Part shown: positions 54,423 through 64,000 of the stretch, piece after piece
Numbering within the stretch: the stretch's first letter is position 1
Layout: each line of letters opens with the position of its first letter
Source: Aquilaria yunnanensis
Taxonomy: Eukaryota > Streptophyta > Magnoliopsida > Malvales > Thymelaeaceae
Reading direction: 5' to 3'
Assembly (NCBI GenBank): GCA_039654915.1
Contig: CM077594.1
Location: 88,550,893-88,614,892 of the forward strand
Length of the DNA stretch: 64,000 nucleotides
Program-made: the position numbers and the translations under genes
The notes under the pieces: generated by a model
The model's input: the letters and a program-made list of their open reading frames with translations, nothing else
Databases searched by the model: none
Told to the model about the DNA's origin: nothing

Positions 54423-56181
54423 TATTGACACCCAATTTTGTCCGGGCACTGACTTTTGTTTAAGTTTTAGGCTGGGAAAATTAGTTTAGGAGTATTTTGA
54501 TTTTTATAGGGGCATTTTAGTCTTTTTAGGTAATTGTCGATTTTTGGGAGTTTAAAGTGGTCATCTAGGGTAGAAATAGGAGTTAATTTAGTTTAGGTAC
54601 TAATTTGGAGTCTTAAAAGTGTTGTGGGGTCAATTTGGGAAAAGAGAAAGTTTGGGAGAAAATGGGAGATTTTTAGAAAGTTTTGAGCAAAATTCAAAGG
54701 TTTGGGGCAAATCTATCAAGTTTGAAGAGTTTTAGTCAAATCTGGCGATTTTGCGGGATTTCAGGAAAATCTGGGACTTTTTGCAAAGTTTTGGGCTAAT
54801 CTGACGATTTCTGAAAGTTTTGGGGTCAGAGTGAAATTCTCACAGAATTTAGGACTTGAATCATCATTTTTCCAAAAATCTTAAAAATTGAATTTGGGCC
54901 AGTTTTAAACAAGGAAAACCTAGTTAATCTTGACTAGGACTCTCTAATATAAATATGTGACACTAGTGGCTCGAAAAATGGAGAGAGACGAAGCCCTAAG
55001 CTCCCAGTCCCGAAAAAGCAAAAACTGCAACTCTAAACCCTGCCTTTCCTCCCTTCTTCCCAGAAACCCTAAGCTTCTCCCCCATTGCGCCGCCACCCTT
55101 GGTACTTCCCCTCCGTCACTTGTCGTCTTCCAGTCTCAAGCCTTCGTCTTCCTCTCCCGTTCGTCGACCACCCTTCTCCGTCGTCTCTCCGTCAACCCCT
55201 CCTAGCCCGACGCCGCCGTCCCTTGCACTGGGCTCCCCGGCCACCCGTCGCGTCACCATCCATCGTCGGCCAGCCGTTCGCGTCGTCGCCGCCATCGCCG
55301 CCTCGTCTCGTCGTCCTCCCCAATCGCCCGAGCGCCGGTGCTCCCTCCGCCGCCAGCTGCTCATCGTCTGACCGCCGAATCGAGGAGGATCCGAAATCAG
55401 ACCCGTTTCAGAACCCAGATTCGACCCGCCCAGTCAACTTTTCGGTAAAACCCCTCCTTAACCCTTCATCTTTTTATTTCATTCATAAAAGTCACTAACG
55501 TTCTTCTATTTGCAGATCAATCACTGACAGCAAGTTTTTATTTTCTTTGTTTTCTTGTTTTTTGTTTGTTTGTTTTGGACACCCATTAAATTTAGTCATT
55601 AATTTCACCTAGCATGTTTTTGTTTATTTTATTTTATTTTATTTTGTTAAATTACCTCAGTCATCTTTTATTTTTATTAACTAACTTTGGGATTATGCAA
55701 TTTGGTTTTAGGATCTCATAATGTGTCTTAGAATAAATAATAATTAGTTTTTTTTTATTGCTTAGTTTTTTTTATTTTTCTTATTATCTAGACATTAGCA
55801 AGAAATCAAATGAAGATAACTCTTTTTTTTATTTTTAGTATTTGACATTTATTTTTCAGGATGTTCATTCTCGTTGGTTTGATAAAATCCCGAGACGGAT
55901 TATTTGTTCCATATTCGGTTGGTCTGATAAGATCCCCGGTTTGGAATTAAAAATTAGATAAAAATTCATAAAAATCACTTTAAATCAAAGATTAGATCAA
56001 GAAATAAATGGTTAGGAAAAGGTAAAACTGAACCCCATGGTACCAATTCCCGGGCGCTTTAATAGAGTTATTTTAGCGTAACTGACTCACGATCTTATAA
56101 TCTCTCGCAGACCATTTTTCAGGTATCCAATTGACCTAGGAAAACTGATTGGTGGCGACTCCTAAAAATCACGTTGCTACA
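54423..56181 (+). repeat. 3' LTR (1,759 bp)
   Basis: Collinear with 41294-43054. It starts TATTGACACCC, so the expected TG is TA here, and ends TTGCTACA. Compared with the 5' LTR it has a 9-base loss near 55310, a gain of two TTTTA-type units near 55630, and roughly 30-40 single-base differences. Confidence 0.95.
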
Positions 56182-56186
56182 CCCAT

Positions 56187-56856
56187 AGTGTTTCTATTTT
56201 TTCTATTGATCCCAAAACTTTACTTTGAATTTGTTGCCAATGCTTAAATATCATTTTTATAATGAGGTTATTTTTATTTTCTAATAGAAAACTTTGGCCA
56301 TATAGTTTTTTTGATTTTGGCTATAACTCGAACTATTTTGAGATTTTGCATGAACTTGTCGATTTAAATCACCAATTCGTACAATTTTATGTTACTTATT
56401 TTTTTCAATGGTTAAACAACAGTTTTAATTGCTAAAGTATTCCACCATTTACCTTATTAATCTCAAAACTTTATTGCATAGATATTATACCATAACCTTA
56501 GATCAACTCCAAATCTCAATTTTTTTATTTTTATAAAAATTCTTTTCATGAAAGGTTAAACCCACTAAAAACTCTAATTTTTCTCTCTTTGTCTTTAAAT
56601 TTTATTATTTACTGATTATTTTATTATATTTATATTAAATGTTACCACAAATTAAATTGCCGCAATGCATAAAGCATATAAACGTCGTATAAGTGCAAAA
56701 ACTAATCCCAATTCATAAAAAGTAACGAATGAGTACGAAAAGTATCATATAATTCTAAGAAATTCATAGTTAAGAGGAAAACTATATGAAAATATAAATG
56801 GCTAATGGGCAAATTAATGTAGCACTCATTTTAAGCCATACGGAAAAGTCATCCTC
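56187..56856. other. AT-rich intergenic DNA, nothing recognised
   Basis: This is host sequence to the right of the Ogre-like element. No open frame or repeat end was seen. Confidence 0.5.
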
Positions 56857-58129
56857 TAATTTACTCTCTTGAGATAAAGTTTATCGGGAGTCACTTCGCT
56901 TATTTTTTTTGTCCTAAATGGGTATCTTATCTTCAATTTTTTTAGCGAGGTACATTTCCTCCTATTGCGTGTTCTAATAAGCTACTTTTCATTAATTACA
57001 GCATTAAGCCTAACGAAAAATGCTGATGTGGCATTAAAAAATATTAAAATAAATTGTATAATAACACTTGTAGTCCTTTTAACTTTTTTATCAATAATTT
57101 TAAACCTTAACATTTTGAATAGATTGTGTCACCATTCAAGCTACCGAAAACCAAACCTAAGTGTATGTCACGCCGCTAGACTTCGCTCTTCTTTGCCATG
57201 GCCACCTCCAAGCTTGCAAGATCTGATTCCTAGCAAGATGTCGCTGCCCTACTCTTCATCCTACATTGCGCTCCCCCTGATCCCTCTTCTTACCACTAGG
57301 CTTCGCTGAATAGATGTTTGCTGAACAGATCTCCGAGAAGTCGATTGATGTTACAATCCATCATATCCACAATTTCAATTAATGCCACAATTTGTCATTT
57401 CCATGATCAGGTGATCTAATTTGGTCATCATTTGGGCGCTATGATTTCTGATGCAGGTTTAAATCAAAATTCAGTGTGGTTCATTTGGGTTTGTGATTGT
57501 ATGTTTTTCTGAGGATTCATCGCAACTCACCTGGGTTTTCCACACCAACCCATATCATCGTGACTCACCACCGATTCGCTTGGGTTTTCCGTTAGACTTT
57601 CCGATTCGCCGCTGAAGATGCTTGAGAGAAAAAAAGGGGTATCGATTATGGCGGTTAGTGGCTTGTAGCTGGGGATTTTGGTTGTTTTGAAGGTGGCGGT
57701 TGGGCGTTCTTCAGGCTAGAGGGCAGCCAACGGTGGGGTTAGTGACAGGGTTAGTGGATGGAAGGCGGTCGATGGTTGGTAGGTTAGCTTGGCGGCTGGA
57801 GGCTATGGTAGTAGAGATAAAAGATTAGGATTTTGGGGTATAATTAATTTTGGTGAAAATTTAGGTGTTATAATTAGTGATTAAAATAGTTTGAGAACTA
57901 AAGTTGTCATTTTAAGATTAGTTTAGTATTGTTTAATATCACATCATCATTTTCCATCTGATTTCATTGTGAAATTGACGAAAAGTATTTGGATAGGTCG
58001 TGCAACAAGAAGAAAAGTTGCTTAATAGGACAATCTTAAGATCAGGTACCTAATTAGAACAAAGAAATAAGTTAGATGACCCATCGTGAATTGTAGCCTA
58101 TGTAAATGTATTAGAGTAGGGGTAAATTA
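56857..58129. mobile_element. Element with long degenerate terminal inverted repeats (~1.27 kb), MULE-like
   Basis: The left end from TAATTTAC and the right end in reverse from TAATTTACC pair for about 130 bases with gaps. Clear matching blocks are 'CTTATTT(T/C)TTTGT(C/T)CTAA' followed by 'GGTA', and 'AAGC(T/A)ACTTTTC'. The interior (57140-57310 and 57500-57800) is GC-richer, including a 'GCCATGGCCACCTCCAAG' piece that may be captured. No clean target duplication was found, so the class is tentative. Confidence 0.55.
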
Positions 58130-58302
58130 TCTATTAAAAGGTTGACGTATAAAATATTTCAAAGTGGAATGTCATCCAACGGTTACGGTGATAAGGAAAT
58201 TCTAACCGTGATGTAAGTTAATTTTTGAATATGCGATTTCAATATATTTTAACTTCTATTTTATCAGCAAAAGCGAACAATTTTATCGAAAGGCCAACCA
58301 AA

Positions 58303-58310
58303 ACTAAGGA
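58303..58310. repeat. 8-bp target-site duplication ACTAAGGA (hAT MITE)
   Basis: The same eight bases follow the element at 58440-58447. Eight bases is the hAT length. Confidence 0.85.
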
Positions 58311-58439
58311 TAGGGCTGTAAACGAACACGAACAAGCCTTGTTCGTGTATTTAGTGTTTAACGAACACGAACAATAAACAAATTCCCGCCGAATCGTTCA
58401 CAAACGGTTCACTGAACGTTCTGTTCGTTTACACCCCTA
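58311..58439. mobile_element. hAT-type MITE (129 bp)
   Basis: The ends TAGGGCTGTAAACGAAC and, in reverse, TAGGGGTGTAAACGAAC are almost identical. The interior repeats 'GAACACGAACAA'. Exact 8-bp duplications flank it. This is a common plant hAT MITE form. Confidence 0.9.
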
Positions 58440-58789
58440 ACTAAGGAACTACCCAAAATCCAGCAAATATATTAGCCAAACACAAACGAGCTCGAGGAAT
58501 CATGAACCTTTCTGTGGTTGCCGAAAAATAGTGACCCAAACCGTCGTCGAAAGCTGTGTGATGTCTGCGGCGATTGTCTTGTCAGCATTTTTATTCGGTT
58601 GTTGGAACAGTTGTTATGATAATAAAAAAAAAAAGTTAGCAGTGAATATTATTTAGATAAAACTAAAAAAAATTAAAAAGATTGATTATATTCAAATAAA
58701 ATAATTCAGTTCTTTTTCTAGTTCAGTCAGTATGTAATAAAATTAAATTTTATATTTGGTTTTAGATTATATACTTAAAATTGAATAAA

Positions 58790-59275
58790 CCGAAATAACC
58801 GAATAGTAATAAATATTTTACTAATATCCATAATGGCATTACATATATAAAGTTATTTTATACTAATTTTTAACATATATATATATATAGGCTTTTTACT
58901 AATTTTGGACAATATATAGTCCATCTTTCTTTAATTTTGGGCATGAGAGGTTAAAGTTTTAACATTTATCTTATTTTTTTTTCATTTACCATGTTTCTAT
59001 GTATTAGGAAGAGACCCAAATAAACCAAATAGGATGAATAGTAACAAATATTTTCCCAATACTCATAATGACATTACATATATAAAGTTATTTCCTACTA
59101 ATTTTTATCATTATCTATATTGACTATAAATATATAAAAAAATTTCTACTAATTTTTTACAATATGATAGCCATCCTTTTTTAATTTTGGGTATGAGAGG
59201 TTAAAGTTTTAACATTTATCTTAATTTTTTTTTCATTTACTATGTGTTTACGTCTTAGAAAGAGAATTGAATAAA
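58790..59275. repeat. Two-copy tandem duplication (~240 bp unit)
   Basis: The two halves share 'CATTACATATATAAAGTTATTT', then 'TACTAATTTTT', then 'GAGAGGTTAAAGTTTTAACA', then a poly(T) and 'CATTTACYATGT'. The second copy has an extra ~15 bases. The DNA is AT-rich and non-coding. Confidence 0.8.
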
Positions 59276-60458
59276 CTAAAATATAATTTGGATAGTTTTG
59301 ATTAATTTCGATATATAATTTAGATAATTTGAATACTGAAAAATAATTGCGGCTATTTTAACTTCTGCTTTTTATGGGTCCTATAATTTGGTGGCTAGTT
59401 GGCCGCCAGATGGTCGCCGTTTTAAAAAACAGTTGCTAGCTGGTCTCCTCCAATGATCCATGTTAGCAATCTTTTTCACATTACAAGAAAACTAACCATT
59501 AGGCACCCGAAAAATGGTAGCTAATAAAAATCATTGCAAATTTCATCGTAAAAATCATTGTTGTTAATAAAAAAATTATCGTCATATCGTAGCAGAAGAG
59601 CAACGATGTTTATCATCACCCAAAAAGTGATGATCATGCAATGATGGAGGGCGACGATTTTCCCTAGGCATTTGAGTGACATCAAGCCACAATTTTGCCT
59701 TGGATTAAGAGTGACAATTTTGGCACGGAAAAAGAATGACGATACTGCTACAATTTCTAGTTTTTCTGTTTTTTATTACCGATTTTAGTGTACATAATTA
59801 ATTAAATTAGTATATTATGGCACATTATATTAAACTATTATAGCTAAATAACAAAATATTATTAATATAAACATCAATAATTTGCATAAAATTGTCTTAT
59901 AAATACATAAATACATAAAGTGCAACAAACGAAACTATAGGAACCTACGTCCCCAATCTCCACTATATTAAGGACTATGCTGTAATTTTACTACAAAGAT
60001 GCTTGATTTTCTCTGGCGACGCCACCAGCCCTCCGTCTTATCCTCTCAGCCTCCATTTGCATCTCCATCCCCGTCTTCGCCCCCGCCTCCATCCCCATCT
60101 CAACCTTCGTGCCATCCCAACCTCCTAGAGCTTCAATTTCACTTTCATGGTAAATAATAGAAGCTTTATGCTAGACCTTACGCTGGGCTTCAAGCTCTTG
60201 AAACTGCTACTCTGCAGCTTTGATTTGAAGGTAGGGTCCGTGCCATAATGTGGAGGAGTGGGTCAGGCGGTGGATTCTGTGGAGGCTGGCAAGTTCGTGG
60301 ATGAGGGGTTTCAATTGCAGCACCAACCCCTTCGACTCCAACCTGCTAGTTTGTGACAGCAGAGACAGTGAGAGAGATGAAATGGGGATATAAAGAAAAA
60401 TGAGTTGAATTAGGGAAAGCACAGAAAGGAGTCTGATATCTCTAAAAGGGCGACGATT
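59276..60458. other. Intergenic DNA with a possible CACTA-like left end
   Basis: At 59479 the text CATTACAAGAAAACTAACC resembles a CACTA end, followed by several 'GACGATTTT' and 'AACGATG' words as in a subterminal array. I could not find the matching right end. 60000-60370 is GC-richer with no recognised gene. Confidence 0.35.
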
Positions 60459-60934
60459 TTAGTATGAAAAAATTACAAAAACTCTTTTGTGGTTTGATCT
60501 AACCTACACTTTGTCCTTTTTATTTTCAAAAACTTACACTTTATCTCCTGTTTGTTTTATAATGTATAATAATAACTTTTGAAATCCTAATTTAAACTAT
60601 CTGACAATAATGTTCTAATAATTTTAATATTTTTTATTTATTTTTTCACAGCCAACTGACCTTTAAAAAATACTGATATGTATTTACAAAGAGAAAAATA
60701 CATTTATAGAAAGAAAAAATTGATAATTTAAATTGTCTATTAACTATAAAAAAATTTTGAGAGATTGAAATTACTAGAAGATGACTATCGTATAGTTTAA
60801 GTACAGTTTTAGAAGTTGTTATCAGACAGTGTAAAAAATATATGGGCAAAGTCTAGGTTTTTAAAAATAAATAGAACAAATTGTAGGCTATGACATATTT
60901 CAGGGCAGTAATTATAACTTTCCCTTTTATTATA
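60459..60934. mobile_element. MITE, family X copy 2 (~476 bp)
   Basis: Collinear with 16729-17184. Shared blocks include 'TAACCTACACTTTGTCC', 'TTTTTTCACAGC', 'GACCTTTAAAAAATACT' and 'TTGATAATTTA'. The ends are inverted as in copy 1. The copies are clearly diverged, so neither is recent. Confidence 0.75.
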
Positions 60935-62077
60935 GTTACTAGTGGAGCGATTAGCCCGCTTAAATTTCTCCGGAAAAATTTTATGTCCCGCCCAAATTTC
61001 CTCAAAAAGAATTTCAAATCCTGCCTAGATACCCTTTGCTTTCGTTTAACTTTTCCTACGATTTTACCTCAATTTATTATTTTTTTTCCCATGATTTATC
61101 CTTCCTTATTTCTATACTTTTAGTTGTAATGTGTTGAATTTATGTGATGATAGTGAATTTTTATGTAAGTATTAATAAGTCTCTTTGAAGAATTATTTAT
61201 TTAGAATTTTCATAAGTATTTCTCAAATTATAAAACAATTAAATGGTGAAAAATTTGTGGTATATTATGATAGTAATTCGTTTGGATTTCCATGACAAAA
61301 TTGTAGCTGTAGTTGCTACAACTTTTCTACATTATTCTGCTATGATTATTGTCATAGCAAAATTGTCACAAATTTTTTGGATTTGAGATGATTTAAATCA
61401 TTGGCTCAGAACCATAGCAAAGTTGTCGGTGTTTGTCTAGCCAAGCGGCAATTATAATCATAGGAAATAGTATCATAAAAAAATCATCACTACCTTTGAC
61501 TGGTCAACATTTCTTTAAGCGACGGTTTGACTACAATTAGGAGTGTGCATTATTTGACCGAAATAGAAAAGATAAAAAAACCAAATGAATTTAATTTTTC
61601 AGTTCGGTTCATTTAGTTTTTCGATTTGCTTTTAGTTAAAACCAAAATTCTAAACATTGGTTTTCGTTCAGTTTTAGTTGGAAGGGTTTGTTAATTCGGT
61701 AACCAAATTAACCAATTTTTTTAAACATATTTGGGCTTTTGCAATTGGTGCCCTACTAGCTGCTACTACCCCTAGCCTAAATGGCCCAATCCCTACTTGT
61801 CAATCGTTAGTCACTCATCCATTCTTCTACGTTCTTTGCCCCCCTTCAGTACTCCACTCTCTTATCTACTTGGACAGCGCAAACCTTCATCAGCATCACC
61901 ACACGTTATCACTGGCCCACTACTACCGCAATGCCCTTTGCCTATAACGTCTGTGACCTTAGCCCCCACCACATGCCAAGCCCTTCGTCTGTGACCTCCT
62001 CTCTTTTGCCGCTAGCCACCTATCGCTCCCTCGCTAATCCTTCAATTTGACCTACCCCGCTCAATCATTACTTTTTT
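60935..62077. other. Intergenic DNA, nothing firmly recognised
   Basis: 61540-61690 has 'AACCGAA' and 'GTTCGGTTCATTT' words like those of worn hAT-type MITEs. 61690-62070 is GC-richer and Pro/Ser/His-biased in the plus frame (61678-61947), with no known family. Confidence 0.35.
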
Positions 62078-64000
62078 TGTCACACCCAACATCGACCATA
62101 GCCCATTTGTAGGTATTAAAACCCATGAAATGTAGCATTGGTACTCAATAGATCACTATCAATTTAGTTCATTACAAGAATTTCTAAGTGTCCAACATAG
62201 GTTGGACATATGGGCAATGCACCCTTGGCGCCTCCTAGGCACATGAAGGTTTAGCGCTAAATGCACAAAGGCACACAACATGGGCATTAGGGTGCACCCA
62301 GGACACTACCAGGACACATAAGGCATGCCCCAAGATGCTTACCAGCACCTAACTTGCTATTCATACTAAGTTTTAAGCTCAAATGAAAATAAGTTAAGTG
62401 CCTATGATGGAATCATGCTTAAAACCTTATAACATCCATTCCATTCATCATATCATGCATGACAACCAAAACCTCCAGCATTTATTTTCAAAACATCAAG
62501 TTTTACATGCACATGAAGGTTAAAAGTCTTGGTAGGCCTACCTAAGGCCACCCCAGTCCTCATTGGACCCGAAAACACACATATACACATATCAACACTC
62601 AACGCAAAACCTAAGCACTACCATCCATAATATGGCTTGTTCCCATGCACACCTAGCCTTAAAAGCCTACAAGCAATGAAGTTTACTCATTAACTTGCCA
62701 TACAAGTAAGATTTAGAACATGTAATATTGAGCAATACACAAAGTTTAGCACACTACCTTGCCAAAATTGAGAACACACAAAGAACACTTAGTCTCTTTG
62801 CTTTTCTTACAAACTTTTCCTTGTAACATATAGAGGCAGGGCATTAGTTTTACACTTAATAAGAACCTTATATAGCCTCTAAGGCCTAAACATAGGTTAA
62901 GTTCCAAACTTAACCGAACCAATTCCAAGCACCTGCAAAGAAGACATAAAGACATAAAGACAATGCAATACATATACATAACAATGAATCAATATATGGG
63001 GTTAGCAAACACAAACAAGCTTAGAAGCACACAGTACACACACCACATACCCCAACTTAATCTAATAGCCAACAAGGCCTAACAAGCATGTCCTTAGTCT
63101 AAGTTCATTTCGGTTAACCTCCTTATGTGATCCAAGTCTATCCGAGCGCTCACAAACTCAAAAATTGAGTTGGCCTACTCAACCATGAGTCCTAATGCTT
63201 GCCTTCCACATATCTAATTAGCACAAGTACATAGTTGCCGAAGCAACCCTAGCCCCTACAGGCTTTTAGGATCCCTTGGTAAGCTTACCATTACCTAAGT
63301 GTCTAGCATTCCACTAAAATAACATAGATGGCTATGAATGCTTAGTGAAATACACATATGGTCCTTACCTCTTTTGGCAACCTTGTTGCCCATAGCTTCT
63401 AAAGCTTAAACCACGTCTTTCCCTTAGCTCTTTGTAGTCAAAACCCACTTCCTTAGCCTCATTTGCTCATGAATCCACCTTCTCCTTCAAGTTTCTTCCT
63501 CAATTTGCTTCGAGTTGTACTTGGAAGTTCATGAACTCTTCAAGACACATGTTCAAGAACTTATCCAAGCATCCAACAATGGAGGTTCCAACCGAATTAA
63601 GGTGACAATGCTTAATGGAAGCATGTGATTAACCCGAATAAGCCAAGTGGTGTTAATAGTGACTTAATGCTAGCCCGGGTAAGCCACCTTTTTGCATGGA
63701 GCATAACACCCCTAGTACAAAAGATTCCTTCACTTAAGCCACCCGAATGTCTTTCTAAATGAGCCCCCAATATTGTTTTTGCACCATATGCATCCTATTT
63801 CTTGCCCAGGCAATCTATGAACCCAGGCAAGCGTACCATCCAAGCCACCTTTATGCTTCCTTTTTAAATTCATTTTCCAAGTTCATAGAAGTACGTCCCT
63901 AGGTTTCCTAGGCTTGATACTCCTTTATTCCTCCTAACCCATGGCATATTTACATTGGGTTCTGAGGATCATAACATCTTTAGGTGCTTTTTTAGGCTCG
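62078..64000 (+). mobile_element. Possible start of a long gypsy-type LTR (cut by the window end)
   Basis: TGTCACACCCAACATCGACC is a start common to long Ty3/gypsy LTRs. The following 1.9 kb is non-coding with a uniform base composition unlike the DNA on its left. The other end lies outside the window, so no duplication can be checked. Confidence 0.35.

Larger units (their letters stand above)
41294..56181 (+). mobile_element. Complete Ty3/gypsy LTR retrotransposon, Tat/Ogre lineage (14,888 bp)
   Basis: The parts, in order: 5' LTR, primer-binding site, extra 5' ORF1, gag-protease, putative intron, reverse transcriptase - RNase H - second (archaeal-type) RNase H - integrase, a long repeat-rich 3' region, polypurine tract and 3' LTR. 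The extra ORF before gag, the second RNase H and the intron between protease and RT place it in the Tat/Ogre branch. LTRs differ by about 2% by eye, so insertion is recent. The present copy is inactive: six in-frame stops and one frameshift break its ORFs. Confidence 0.95.

Overview
This window is nuclear DNA from a flowering plant, probably a eudicot. It has intron-rich genes with GT-AG splice sites, an AT-rich intergenic background, and plant-type Stowaway, MULE, CACTA, hAT, Helitron, LINE and Ty3/gypsy Ogre/Tat elements. I cannot name the species. Three host genes are well supported, all on the minus strand: a single-exon RESPONSE TO LOW SULFUR (LSU-like) gene (12872-13177), a six-exon gene for the plastid nucleoid protein pTAC5 (18682-22333), and a sixteen-exon cytosolic glutathione reductase gene (23315-32499). 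I rebuilt the exon structures from splice signals, reading phase and protein motifs. All phases close, giving 377 aa for pTAC5 and 512 aa for glutathione reductase.

Region by region: 1-9050 is a nested transposon cluster. It holds a decayed minus-strand LINE split by a 3.3-kb LTR-like insertion with a CATAG duplication, then a 0.5-kb foldback element, then two MULE-like elements placed end to end, each with a 9-bp target duplication. 9400-18000 holds Stowaway-like elements, two copies of an AT-rich dispersed repeat and the LSU gene. 18000-33000 is the gene-rich island. 33000-41290 is repeat-rich and contains a small CACTA element and a 4.6-kb Helitron carrying decayed exons that read like a plant SCY1-like pseudokinase. 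41294-56181 is one complete Ogre/Tat-type LTR retrotransposon with a CCCAT duplication. 56187-64000 has more non-autonomous elements and, at the right edge, the possible start of another long LTR.

Functionally, LSU and cytosolic glutathione reductase both relate to sulfur and redox metabolism. Glutathione is a major reduced-sulfur pool, and LSU proteins are induced by sulfur shortage. The LSU promoter has a near match to the UPE-box recognised by SLIM1/EIL3 factors, just upstream of a TATA box. Nothing here shows that the three genes are co-regulated. The most unusual structure is inside the Ogre-like element: its 3' non-coding region holds about seventeen short inverted repeats in a row. Their arms differ from unit to unit, but nearly all share an AG or GG centre. 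The same element has a putative 198-bp intron between protease and reverse transcriptase whose removal keeps the reading frame.
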